This document shows positions 16,502-26,858 of a stretch of DNA of 64,000 bases, piece after piece. Under the pieces are notes generated by a model. It was not told the DNA's origin. It saw nothing but the letters and a program-made list of their open reading frames with translations, and searched no databases. Source of the DNA: Microcella alkalica. GTDB lineage: Bacteria > Actinomycetota > Actinomycetes > Actinomycetales > Microbacteriaceae. The stretch's first letter is position 1, and each line of letters starts with the position of its first letter. Both the position numbers and the translations under genes were made by a program. The stretch lies in contig NZ_JABUKC010000003.1 of NCBI RefSeq assembly GCF_014595885.1, positions 482,207-546,206 on the forward strand. Direction: 5' to 3'.

Positions 16502-17176
16502 ATGACCACCATCGGCATCATCGGATCAGGCAACATCGGCTCTCAGCTCGCCCGCGCGTTCACGCGCATCGGCCACGACGTCGTCGTCGCGAACTCGCGC
16601 GGCCCCGAGACCCTCGGCGATCTCGTCGCCGAGGTGACCGAGCAGGCGCGCGCAGCGGGCGGTGCGGGCACCGCGACCGCGGGCACCGTGGCGCAGGCGG
16701 CGCAGGCCGGCGACCTCGTCGTCGTGACGATCCCGCTCAAGGCCGTCACGAGCATCCCCGCGCACCTGCTGGAGGGGCGCATCGTGATCGACACCAACAA
16801 CTACTACCCGCAGCGCGACGGGCAGATCGCCGAGCTCGACGAGGCGCGCACCACCACCTCGGAGCTCGTCGCGCACCACTTCGCCGGCGCGCGCGTCGTC
16901 AAGGCGTTCAACCACATCCCGGCCGGCGAGATCAGTGAGCACGCGCAGGCGCCCGGCACCGAGGGTCGCCGCGCGCTCGCGGTCTACGGCGACGACCTCG
17001 CCGCCGTCGAGCGCGTGAGCGACCTCATCGACGCGACCGGCTTCGACGTCGTGCACGGCGGCGGGCTGGCCGAGAGCTGGCGGATCGAGCGCGACACCCC
17101 GGGGTACATCCCCCACTTCACCGCCGAGCAACTGCGGCAGAAGCTCGCCGAGGCGACGCGCCAGCCGGCGGCGTAG
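16502..17176 (+). CDS. NADPH-dependent F420 reductase-like protein
   Basis: Rossmann-fold protein of 224 residues that resembles NADPH:F420 oxidoreductase (Fno/NpdG), which would exchange hydride between NADPH and cofactor F420. The dinucleotide motif is IGIIGSGNIGSQLARAF. The conserved later segments are VVKAFNHIPAGEIS (about residues 137-150) and the C-terminal GGGLAESWRIERDTPGY. Some members of this family act on other substrates, so F420 specificity is likely but not proven. Its presence fits three other F420-linked genes in the window. Confidence 0.8.
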   Translation: MTTIGIIGSGNIGSQLARAFTRIGHDVVVANSRGPETLGDLVAEVTEQARAAGGAGTATAGTVAQAAQAGDLVVVTIPLKAVTSIPAHLLEGRIVIDTNNYYPQRDGQIAELDEARTTTSELVAHHFAGARVVKAFNHIPAGEISEHAQAPGTEGRRALAVYGDDLAAVERVSDLIDATGFDVVHGGGLAESWRIERDTPGYIPHFTAEQLRQKLAEATRQPAA

Positions 17177-17212
17177 GTCCGCGCCGACGCGTCCCCGGTC
17201 GACGCCCCCCGC

Positions 17213-18367
17213 TCAGCGGCGACGCGACGCCGTCACGGTGAACTTGGGCCCGCGCGCCACCTGGCGCGTGGGCCCGATTGCTCGCTCGAGGGCTGGCGCG
17301 TAGCGCAGGTGCGAGTTCCACACCGTCCACAGCTCACCGCCGGGCCGCAGCACGCGCCCCGCCTCGGCGAACAGCCGGTGCGCGATGCCCGTGTGCACGG
17401 CCGCCCCCACGTGGAACGGCGGGTTGAGCGCGATGAGGTCGGCGCTCGCATCCGGCTGGGCGCCGAGCCCGTCATCCTGCAGCACGTCGATGCGCACGCC
17501 GTTCGCCGCCGCGGTGAGCCGCGCGCTCGCCACCGCCGCAGCGGAAACGTCGCTCGCGATGACGCGCGCGGCCGGGTTGAGGCGCGCGAGCGCCGTCGCG
17601 ATGAGCCCGGTGCCGCAGGCGAGGTCGATGGCCGTTCCGCCCTCGCCGACTCGCGGTGCACGGTCGAGCACCGCCAGCAGCGCTCGCGCGCCGATATCGA
17701 CGGATGCCCCCGCGAACGCCCCCGGCACCGCCACCACCTCGAGCCCCAGGTCGGCGTCGCGCGCTCGCGCCGGCTCGAGCGCCCCGAGCTCGCCGGCGGG
17801 CCGCGGATGCCGCGCCACCAGCACGCGCGCCTTCCGCCGCGCGAGGCTCACGTCGAGCCGTCCGAAGACGCCGCGCAGCACGTCGTTGGCGCCGAGGCTC
17901 ATGTGCTTCACCATGCCGCCCGCGAGCAGCGCGAGCTCGGGGCCGGTGCCGCGGGCGACCTCGCGCGCGATCGCATCGAGGGCGTCGAGGGCGCGAGGCA
18001 GGCGCACGAGGGCGAGGCGGGCATCCGCCGACGCCACCTCGGTGAGCGGGTGGTGCGAGAACGCGGTGAGTCCGAGCGCTACGGCGTTCGCGTCGAGGGC
18101 GCGCTCGGCGACGAGCGAATCCTGGTGCACGCGCACGTGGCGCGCCCCGAGCGTGAGCGCCCCGAGCGTGAGGGCGCCGTGCGTGTCGCCGACCACGACG
18201 ACTTCGCGGTCGACGAGCGCGTCGGCGTGCTCCGCGGCGGCCAGCTCGAGCAGCAGACGGTCGGCCGCGTCGTGCGCGTGCAGCTCGAGCGCCTCGACGT
18301 CGGGGCGGCGGCGCAGCGCGGCGAGCGTCGTCTCGAGCGCGCGCTCGGCCGAACCCTCCGTGACCAC
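17213..18367 (-). CDS. RsmC/RlmG-like rRNA (guanine-N2) methyltransferase
   Basis: SAM-dependent methyltransferase of 384 residues. The C-terminal half is the catalytic MTS domain with AIDLACGTGLIATALA (SAM motif I) and the N6/N2-guanine signature LIALNPPFHVG. The N-terminal half is a degenerate methyltransferase-like domain, as in RsmC and RlmG. The GTG at 18367 lies 6 nt after a TAGCGT box on the minus strand, so it appears leaderless. Whether it modifies 16S or 23S rRNA cannot be decided from the sequence. Confidence 0.8.
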   Translation of the reverse strand: MVTEGSAERALETTLAALRRRPDVEALELHAHDAADRLLLELAAAEHADALVDREVVVVGDTHGALTLGALTLGARHVRVHQDSLVAERALDANAVALGLTAFSHHPLTEVASADARLALVRLPRALDALDAIAREVARGTGPELALLAGGMVKHMSLGANDVLRGVFGRLDVSLARRKARVLVARHPRPAGELGALEPARARDADLGLEVVAVPGAFAGASVDIGARALLAVLDRAPRVGEGGTAIDLACGTGLIATALARLNPAARVIASDVSAAAVASARLTAAANGVRIDVLQDDGLGAQPDASADLIALNPPFHVGAAVHTGIAHRLFAEAGRVLRPGGELWTVWNSHLRYAPALERAIGPTRQVARGPKFTVTASRRR

Positions 18368-18393
18368 CCGGTCACGCTACCCGGCGGCGGCGC

Positions 18394-18762
18394 TCAGCGC
18401 GCGTCGAGCAGCGCCGCGAGCCGCTGCTGCAGATCGGCCCCGCGGAACGGCTTGATGACGTAGTCGTCGACGCCGGCGCCGAACGCGCTCGCGAGGTCGT
18501 CCTCGTGCGCCTTCGCCGTGAGCATGACGATCTTGGTGCGCCCCACCACGTCGTCGGCTCGGATCGCGCGGCACACCTCGATGCCGCTGCGACGCGGCAT
18601 CATCCAGTCGAGCACGACGAGGTCGGGGTGCTCGGCGAGCGTCAGCGCGAGGGCGGAGTCGCCATCGGCGGCCTCCACGATGTCGTGGCCGAGCTGACTG
18701 ACGCGGCGCGCGACGAGGGCCCGGATGTCCGGGTCGTCCTCCGCGATGAGCACGCGTGCCAT
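18394..18762 (-). CDS. Stand-alone receiver-domain response regulator
   Basis: A 122-residue protein made of one receiver domain and no output domain. The acidic pocket is in LIAEDDPDIR, the phospho-acceptor Asp in LVVLDWMMPRRSG (residue about 52), and the conserved Lys in DYVIKPF. AAGGGG precedes the ATG. It diverges from the MASE1 histidine kinase at 18815, its probable partner. A close paralogue with the same arrangement is at 42868. Confidence 0.88.
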   Translation of the reverse strand: MARVLIAEDDPDIRALVARRVSQLGHDIVEAADGDSALALTLAEHPDLVVLDWMMPRRSGIEVCRAIRADDVVGRTKIVMLTAKAHEDDLASAFGAGVDDYVIKPFRGADLQQRLAALLDAR

Positions 18763-18814
18763 GAACCCCGGCCCCTTCCTCGTCGCAGGGCGCTGCCGGG
18801 TCTAGTCTCAGCCC

Positions 18815-20887
18815 ATGAAGCCCATTCAGCAAACTGGGGCTGCTGCGGAGGGCGCCGGTCCGGCCCTCGTCGCCCCGACGCTCATCGGTCGCTCCCGCAC
18901 GTGGAGCGTGCCCGTCCAGGTCGCCGTCATCGGCGGACTCTCGCTCCTCAGCTTCCTGGTCGGCTTCGCCTCGCTCTCCCTCACGCCGCCCGGAGCCGGT
19001 GTAGCGCTGTGGTGGCCGGCCGCGGGCATCGGCGCCCTCATCTACCTGCTCTACCGCGGCCCGCGCTGGCAGGTGTTCCTGCTCGTCAGCGCCGTGGGAC
19101 TGCTCTCGAACCTCGCCGTCGGGCGGCCGCTCAGCTTCGCGCTCACCGGGGCCGTCATCCTCGTGGTGGAGCTCGTCGTCTTCGTGCGCGTGCTCGGCCC
19201 GCAGACCGAGGGCACCCTCCTGGCCACGATGCGCGGGTTCGGGCGATTCCTGCTCGCCGTGCTCGCCGCCGTCGTGACGATCGGCATCGAGGGCGCCGTC
19301 ACGCTGTGGTGGCTCGCCGGGCTCGACCCCGTGCGCTCGTTCGTCTCCCTCGTGCCCTCGCACGCCTCGGCGCTGCTGCTCATCGTGCCGATCGCCCTCG
19401 TGCCGCTCGCGCTGACGCGGGGCGAGCGGCGCCTCCGGGCGGCGCGCGTGATCGAAGGCGTGCTGCAGCTCACCCTCACGATCGCGCTCGCCTTCGTCAT
19501 CTTCTCGCCGCTGCTGCCGGTGCCGCTGCTGTTCACGCTGTTTCCGCTCTTCGCGTGGGCGGCGTCACGGTTCACCCCGGCGTTCGTGGTGAGCGAGCTC
19601 ATCGTCGTCGCCGCGATCGTGCCGACCGTCGCCGTGCTCAGCGGCGGCCCGTCAGCCGTCGCGCAAGGCGTGCCGGCACCCGGCATCATCGTGCAGCTGT
19701 TCATGCTGTCGGCGGCGATCACGACGCTCTTCCTCGCCGTCGTGCGCAGCGAGCGCGAACTCCTCGCGGAGGACCGCGAGCGACGCGCCGCCCTCATGCG
19801 CGGAGGGTTCCTGGGCGCCCAGGTCGGCTTCCTCATCGTTCGAACCGCCGCGGGCCGACCGCTGCAGGTGCTCGAGACGAATCCGACGGCCGCCGAACTC
19901 GTGGAGCGCGGCTGGCTGCCCGAGATCGTCGGCGACTGGCTCGACGAGCCCGGCGGCGACCTCAGCCGCGAGCTGACCCTGCCCGACGGCCGCACCTGGC
20001 AGGTCTTCGGCAGCCTCGTGCCCTCGCCCCGCGGGGAGCGCGTGGCGGGCATCCAGCTCGTCGATGTCAGCGACCACGCGGCCGCGCGCGAGGCGATGGC
20101 GCACGCGATCGACCGCGAACGGGCCGTCGCCGACGAGCTGCGCGCGCTCGGACGGCACAAGGACGACTTCGTCTCCGCTGTCAGCCACGAGCTGCGCACG
20201 CCGATCACGAGCATCCTCGGCTTCGCGGAGGATCTCGACGAGCTCGTCGACGACCGCGGCCGCGAGCACACGGAGGTCATCGTGCGCAACGCCAACCGCC
20301 TGGCCGGCATGGTCGAGCAGCTGCTCGAGCTGGGGCGCATGACCGCCCCCAACCCGGTGCGCTCGAGCGGCGCCGTCGACCTCAACCGCGTCGTCGCCGA
20401 GGCGGCGCAGGATCAGTGCCGCACCGCCGGCACCGTGCAGGTCAGCATCGACCCGCGGCTGGCGGAGGCCGACCCGCTCGTCATCGGCGACGAGAACTCG
20501 GTCGCCCGCGTCATCATGAACCTGCTGTCCAACGCCATCAAATTCACGCCCGCCGGCGGCTCGATCGTGCTCACGACGAGCATCGACGGGGCCGAGGCGG
20601 TGCTCACCGTCGACGACTCCGGCATCGGCATCAGCCTCGCCGACCGCGAGCACGTCTTCGAGCGCTTCTACCGCTCGAGCGACGAGCAGAAGCTCACGGC
20701 GCCGGGCACCGGGCTCGGGCTCGCGATCGTGCGCTCGCTCGTCGAGCTCATGGGCGGCACGATCGACGTCGGCGACTCACCGCTCGGTGGCACGCGCTTC
20801 ACCGTGCGGCTGCCGCTCGCCGAGGCGGGCGTCGCGGCACCGACAAGCGACGCCATCGGCGCTCCGGCGAGCGCCGCGACCGCCTAG
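18815..20887 (+). CDS. MASE1-domain sensor histidine kinase
   Basis: A 690-residue membrane kinase. The N-terminal MASE1-type sensor has about eight helices, including WWPAAGIGALIYLLY near residues 66-80. After a PAS-like linker come HisKA (SHELRTPITSILGF, His near residue 457) and HATPase_c (NLLSNAIKFTPAGG and GTGLGLAIVRSLVELMGG). A TAGTCT box ends 6 nt before the ATG, so it is probably leaderless. Divergent from the receiver protein at 18394. The signal is unknown. Confidence 0.88.
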   Translation: MKPIQQTGAAAEGAGPALVAPTLIGRSRTWSVPVQVAVIGGLSLLSFLVGFASLSLTPPGAGVALWWPAAGIGALIYLLYRGPRWQVFLLVSAVGLLSNLAVGRPLSFALTGAVILVVELVVFVRVLGPQTEGTLLATMRGFGRFLLAVLAAVVTIGIEGAVTLWWLAGLDPVRSFVSLVPSHASALLLIVPIALVPLALTRGERRLRAARVIEGVLQLTLTIALAFVIFSPLLPVPLLFTLFPLFAWAASRFTPAFVVSELIVVAAIVPTVAVLSGGPSAVAQGVPAPGIIVQLFMLSAAITTLFLAVVRSERELLAEDRERRAALMRGGFLGAQVGFLIVRTAAGRPLQVLETNPTAAELVERGWLPEIVGDWLDEPGGDLSRELTLPDGRTWQVFGSLVPSPRGERVAGIQLVDVSDHAAAREAMAHAIDRERAVADELRALGRHKDDFVSAVSHELRTPITSILGFAEDLDELVDDRGREHTEVIVRNANRLAGMVEQLLELGRMTAPNPVRSSGAVDLNRVVAEAAQDQCRTAGTVQVSIDPRLAEADPLVIGDENSVARVIMNLLSNAIKFTPAGGSIVLTTSIDGAEAVLTVDDSGIGISLADREHVFERFYRSSDEQKLTAPGTGLGLAIVRSLVELMGGTIDVGDSPLGGTRFTVRLPLAEAGVAAPTSDAIGAPASAATA

Positions 20888-21300
20888 CTGCGGCGCAGCG
20901 GCCGCCAGACGACGAGCTGGTTCGCCTTCTGCGTGCGGGTGCCCGCGCGCAGGGTGACGACCTCACCCTCGGCGCCGGCCGCGAAGACGCGACGGCCGGG
21001 CTTGGCGAGCAGCTCGTCGGCGAGGGCCGACTCGAGCTCGCGCACGCGATCGCGCAGGGCGCGGTTCTCATTCTCGAGCTCGAGGATGCGCCGGATGCCC
21101 TCGAGGTTGAGCCCCTCGGCGCCGAGCCGCGCGATCTCGCGCAGCTGCACCACGTCGCGCATCGAGTAGCGCCGGCTCTGGCCTGCCGTGCGGGTGGGCG
21201 ACACCAGGCCGAGGCGGTCGTACTGGCGCAGGGTCTGGGGGTGCATCCCCGCCAGCTCGGCGGCGACCGCGATCGCGAACAGCGGCGTGGTCTCGTCCAT
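20884..21300 (-). CDS. hspR: HspR heat-shock repressor (MerR family)
   Basis: MerR-type DNA-binding protein of 138 residues that represses chaperone genes by binding HAIR boxes, with DnaK as co-repressor in studied actinobacteria. The winged helix holds LAGMHPQTLRQYDRLGLVSP and SRRYSMRDVVQLREI. A coiled coil follows (ILELENENRALRDRVRELE). It is the last gene of dnaK-grpE-dnaJ-hspR, 39 bp after dnaJ. The last 4 nt overlap the end of the convergent kinase gene. HAIR boxes are found before dnaK (24917) and clpB (16053). Confidence 0.94.
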   Translation of the reverse strand: MDETTPLFAIAVAAELAGMHPQTLRQYDRLGLVSPTRTAGQSRRYSMRDVVQLREIARLGAEGLNLEGIRRILELENENRALRDRVRELESALADELLAKPGRRVFAAGAEGEVVTLRAGTRTQKANQLVVWRPLRRS

Positions 21301-21339
21301 CAGCGCGCCCCCTCCCGTCGGCCCGGTTCCATGATGCGG

Positions 21340-22302
21340 CTAGCCCCTGGCCCTGGCGAGCAGGTCGTCGCGCGGATTCTCGTCGCCGAGCGCCTTCGCG
21401 AAGGCCTCGAGCTTCTTCTTGGCGTCGGCGCTGAGGTTGGCGGGCACCGCGACCTGCACCGTGGCCAGCAGGTCGCCCGTGCCCTTCGCCGTCGTGACGC
21501 CGCGGCCCTTCACGCGCAGCACGCGCCCGCTCGGCGTGCCGGGGGCGACGCGCAGCTTGACGGTCTCGCCGCCGAACGTGGGCACCTCGATGGTCGCCCC
21601 GAGCGCTGCCTCGTGGAAGGTCACCGGCACGTCGAGCCGCAGGTCGAGCCCGTCGCGCGTGAAGACCGGGTGCTTGCGCACCGAGACCGTGAGCACGAGG
21701 TCGCCCGGCTCGCCGCCGGTCATGCTCGGCTCGCCCTTGCCCCGCAGGCGGATCTTCTGCCCGTCGGCGACCCCCGCTGGGATCTTCACCGACAGCGGCC
21801 GCCCGCCGGCGCGCTCGAGCTGCACGGTGTCGCCGTGAATGGCGGTGTCGAAGTCGAGAGTCACCTGCGCGGTCTGGTCTCGGCCCTTCTGCGGGCCCCG
21901 CGAGAAGCCGGATGCTCCGCCCGCGCCGAACTGCTGGCCGAACATGCTCCCGAAGATGTCTTCGAAGCCACCCGCCTGCGCGCGTCGACCGCCCCCGCCG
22001 CCGAACATGCCGCCGAAGACGTCCTCGAAGCCGCCAGGGGCGCCACCCGCCGTGAAACGGGCGCCCGAGCCCATGGCGCGCAGCTGGTCGTACTCGGCGC
22101 GCTCCTTCGGATCGGAGAGCACCGCGTACGCCTCGCTGACCTCCTTGAAGCGCGCCTCGGCGGCGGCGTCGCCGGCGTTCGAGTCGGGGTGGTACTGACG
22201 AGCGAGCTTGCGGTACACCTTCTTGAGCTCGGCGTCGCTGACGTCCTTCGAGACGCCGAGCACCTTGTAGAAGTCCTTGTCGAACCAGTCGTTGCTGGCC
22301 AT
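21340..22302 (-). CDS. dnaJ: DnaJ-family co-chaperone without zinc finger
   Basis: J-domain protein that delivers substrates to DnaK and stimulates its ATPase. Residues 10-73 form the J domain with the essential HPD in ARQYHPDSN. A Gly/Phe-rich stretch follows (about 80-140), then two DnaJ C-terminal beta domains. The CxxCxGxG zinc-finger repeats of class A DnaJ are absent, making it a class B/CbpA-like form of 320 residues. Third gene of the dnaK operon, 7 bp after grpE. Confidence 0.92.
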   Translation of the reverse strand: MASNDWFDKDFYKVLGVSKDVSDAELKKVYRKLARQYHPDSNAGDAAAEARFKEVSEAYAVLSDPKERAEYDQLRAMGSGARFTAGGAPGGFEDVFGGMFGGGGGRRAQAGGFEDIFGSMFGQQFGAGGASGFSRGPQKGRDQTAQVTLDFDTAIHGDTVQLERAGGRPLSVKIPAGVADGQKIRLRGKGEPSMTGGEPGDLVLTVSVRKHPVFTRDGLDLRLDVPVTFHEAALGATIEVPTFGGETVKLRVAPGTPSGRVLRVKGRGVTTAKGTGDLLATVQVAVPANLSADAKKKLEAFAKALGDENPRDDLLARARG

Positions 22303-22309
22303 GCGACCC

Positions 22310-23014
22310 CTACCCCTCTGGCGTGAAGACGGCGACCTTGGCGGCGCGGATCAGCCGCTCGCCGAGCACGTAGCCGACCTCGACCACATCGCCGACGACG
22401 TTGCTCGTGACGTCGGGCTTCGGCAGCTGCACGAGCGCTTCGTGCCGGGTCGGGTCGAACGGCTCGCCGACCTCCCCGACCTTCGCCAGGCCGTAGCGCT
22501 CGAAGCCGGCGCGCAGCTTCTGCGCGACGAGCTCGAGCGGGCTGCCGGCGAGGTCGCCGTGCGCTTCGGCGCGGTCGAGGTCGTCGATCGCGGGCAGCAG
22601 CGTGCGGATCACCTCGGCGATGACCGCCTCGCGGTTGGCCTGCCGGTCGCGCTCGACGCGCGTGCGGAAGTTCGCGAGCTCCGCCTCCGCGCGGGCGGCG
22701 CGATCGCGGTACTCGGCGATCTCCTTCTGGCCGGCCTCGGAGAGGATGCGGTCGATGTCGGCGTCGAGGCTGGCGCCCGACTCCGAGACCTCGACGTCGG
22801 CATCCTCGACCGGGAACAGGTCCTCGATCGTCTCAGCGTCGGTCGGGGCGCCGTCCTCAGCGAGGGGGGCCGACGCGTCGGCCTCCCCCGCCGTGGGCTC
22901 CGAACCGTCGACGGGCAGGTCGGTGACCTTGCCGGTCTCGTCGTCGACACGGCGCCGACGCTTGATGACGGGCTTCTGCTCGTCGCCGCTGTCGTCGCGC
23001 TTGCGGGCCGCCAT
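22310..23014 (-). CDS. grpE: GrpE nucleotide-exchange factor
   Basis: Releases ADP from DnaK. The 234-residue protein has a long acidic N-terminal region (to about residue 85), a coiled coil (YRDRAARAEAELANFRTRVE) and the C-terminal GrpE beta domain with FDPTRHEALVQLP and a final YVLGERLIRAAKVAVF. The acidic tail is longer than in E. coli GrpE, as is usual in actinobacteria. The start codon is 2 nt past the dnaK stop. Confidence 0.95.
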   Translation of the reverse strand: MAARKRDDSGDEQKPVIKRRRRVDDETGKVTDLPVDGSEPTAGEADASAPLAEDGAPTDAETIEDLFPVEDADVEVSESGASLDADIDRILSEAGQKEIAEYRDRAARAEAELANFRTRVERDRQANREAVIAEVIRTLLPAIDDLDRAEAHGDLAGSPLELVAQKLRAGFERYGLAKVGEVGEPFDPTRHEALVQLPKPDVTSNVVGDVVEVGYVLGERLIRAAKVAVFTPEG

Positions 23015-23016
23015 GA

Positions 23017-24960
<1,944 letters not shown>

Positions 24961-25121
24961 TCAAGTCGAGCGCCGGAAACTTGCGCCGCTCTGGCTCAAC
25001 ACTCAGGCGCGGCGGCCCGCGCACGACCACGGCCGGCGCACACCCTGCGCACGCCGCTGCGCCGCAGGGGCAGCGCGCTCCCTGGCGCCCCTTCGGCGCG
25101 ACGACGACAGCCGCACACCCT

Positions 25122-25173
25122 GCGGTTCACGGCAAGCACCACGCCCCGCAGCGCAGTGCATGCCGTGAACCGT
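25122..25173. repeat. Hairpin element H1
   Basis: Arms 25122-25138 and 25157-25173 pair at 15 of 17 positions, with the perfect core GGTTCACGGCA/TGCCGTGAACC. The loop contains ACGCCCC and GCGCAG, both also present in the loop of the neighbouring hairpin at 25216. Confidence 0.75.
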
Positions 25174-25215
25174 GGTGCGTGCAGCTGGCGCTCATGGCCG
25201 AACGTGCGCGCCAGA

Positions 25216-25268
25216 CACGGTTCCGGGCACGCGGCACGCCCCCGGCGCAGCGCGTGCCCGGAACCGTG
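25216..25268. repeat. Hairpin element H2, perfect 18-bp arms
   Basis: CACGGTTCCGGGCACGCG (25216-25233) is exactly the reverse complement of 25251-25268, with a 17-nt loop. Stem and loop both resemble H1, 43 bp upstream, so the two appear to be copies of one element that has kept its pairing by compensating changes. Confidence 0.82.
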
Positions 25269-25376
25269 CCGCGCGGCAGGCGGGGGCGACACGGCCCGCG
25301 CGCCCCCGCTGACGCTCGCCGAACACGCGCACGCGCGCGTCACCCGCTGTTCGCCCGCCGGGGCTACCGTGAGCGC

Positions 25377-26813
25377 ATGAGCGACGACCTCGCCGGCGAC
25401 GACGCCGGCCTCGTGCAGCCTCCGCCCACGATCGCCCGCACGGGCGCGGTCGCCGCGGCAGGGCTCGACCTCGACCCCGACCGCGTGGTGCCGAAGCGGC
25501 AGATCCGGGCGTGGGCGCTGTGGGACTGGGCGACGCAGCCCTTCAACACGGTCATCCTGACCTTCATCTTCACGGCGCTGTACCTGACGACGGAGGCGTT
25601 CCTGCCGGCCGACATCGTCGCGCTCGGCGAGGACGACCCCGCCTACGTGGCTGCGCTCGACGACCTCGCCGCGGGCCTGGGCCTGGGCATCACGATCGCC
25701 GGCCTGCTCATCGCCGTCGTCGCGCCCGTACTCGGTCAGCGGTCGGATGCCGCGGGCCGCCGCAAGGTCTGGCTCGGCGTCTCGACGGCCCTGCTCGTCG
25801 TCTGCATGGCGCTGCTCGTCGTCGTCGAGGCCGACCCGGCGTTCTTCTGGCTCGGCGTCTCGCTCATCGCCGCCGGCTCGGTGTTCAGCGAGATCGCGGG
25901 CGTCAACTACAACGCGATGCTCGTGCAGGTGTCGACGCCGACGACCGTCGGGCGCGTGAGCGGTCTCGGCTGGGGCTTCGGCTACCTCGGCGGCATCATC
26001 GCGCTCGTGCTCGTGGTCGTCGCGTACGCGTTCGACTGGTTCGGCCTGCCGGAGGACGGCGGCCTGCCGTTCCGCCTGGTCGCGCTGGGCTGCGCGATCT
26101 GGACGATCGTCTTCTCGATCCCGATCTTCCGGCACGTGCCCGAGGCGCCCGCCCCTCCCGGTCGGGAGCGCGTCGGCTTCTTCCGCTCCTACGTGCTGCT
26201 GGGCCGCGAGATCGCCCGCATCTTCCGCGAGAGCCGTCAGACGTTCTGGTTCCTGCTCGCCTCGGCCGTCTACCGCGACGGGCTCGCCGGCGTCTTCACG
26301 TTCGGCGCGGTGCTGGCGAGCATCTCGTTCGGCTTCGGGTTCCTCGAGGTGGTCGCGTTCGGCATCGGCGCGAACCTCATCGCGGGCGTCTCGACGATCA
26401 TCGCCGGGCGCTTCGATGACCGGTTCGGCGCCCGCGCGGTCATCCTCTTCGCCCTCGGCGGGCTCGTCGTGTCGGGGCTCGTGGTGTTCGCGCTCTCCGG
26501 CCAGGGCAAGCTCGTGTTCTGGATCTTCGGCCTCGCCCTGACGGCCTTCGTCGGCCCGGTGCAGGCGGCGAGCCGATCGCTGCTCGCGCGCGTGACCCCG
26601 GCGGGGCGCGAGGGCGAGATCTTCGGCCTCTACGCGACGACGGGTCGCGCGGCGAGCTTCCTCGCCCCCGCCCTCTGGACGGCCTTCATCACGTGGTTCG
26701 GCGCGACGATCTTCGGCGTGCTCGGCATCGTCGTGATCCTCGCCGCGGGCCTCGTGCTCATGCTGTTCGTGAAGCCGGGCGCCCACGCGCAGCTCGGCGA
26801 CCGCGCGGGCTAG
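25377..26813 (+). CDS. MFS transporter, UMF1/Atg22-like family
   Basis: A 478-residue major facilitator protein with about 12 helices. The N-terminal motif ALWDWATQPFNTVILTF is typical of the UMF1 (Atg22-like) family; GQRSDAAGRRKVWLG is the loop 2-3 MFS motif. The ATG at 25377 follows TACCGT by 6 nt, consistent with a leaderless transcript. The substrate is unknown; some relatives export amino acids from vacuoles in fungi, but bacterial roles are open. Confidence 0.85.
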   Translation: MSDDLAGDDAGLVQPPPTIARTGAVAAAGLDLDPDRVVPKRQIRAWALWDWATQPFNTVILTFIFTALYLTTEAFLPADIVALGEDDPAYVAALDDLAAGLGLGITIAGLLIAVVAPVLGQRSDAAGRRKVWLGVSTALLVVCMALLVVVEADPAFFWLGVSLIAAGSVFSEIAGVNYNAMLVQVSTPTTVGRVSGLGWGFGYLGGIIALVLVVVAYAFDWFGLPEDGGLPFRLVALGCAIWTIVFSIPIFRHVPEAPAPPGRERVGFFRSYVLLGREIARIFRESRQTFWFLLASAVYRDGLAGVFTFGAVLASISFGFGFLEVVAFGIGANLIAGVSTIIAGRFDDRFGARAVILFALGGLVVSGLVVFALSGQGKLVFWIFGLALTAFVGPVQAASRSLLARVTPAGREGEIFGLYATTGRAASFLAPALWTAFITWFGATIFGVLGIVVILAAGLVLMLFVKPGAHAQLGDRAG

Positions 26814-26818
26814 GCGCC

Positions 26819-26843
26819 GCACCGCGCGGAGTCGCCGCGGTGC
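26819..26843 (+). terminator. Small hairpin after the MFS gene
   Basis: GCACCGCG (26819-26826) pairs perfectly with CGCGGTGC (26836-26843) around a 9-nt loop, 5 nt past the MFS stop. No T run follows, so it is a weak terminator candidate. Confidence 0.45.
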
Positions 26844-26858
26844 TGGCAGAGTGAGCGC

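Noticed and set aside
18505..22326. A 1273-codon open frame on the plus strand opposite several genes
   Set aside because: It is antisense to the receiver, hspR and dnaJ genes and out of frame with the kinase. Its residues are Arg/Ala/His/Asp-rich, as expected for the shadow of GC-rich coding DNA.
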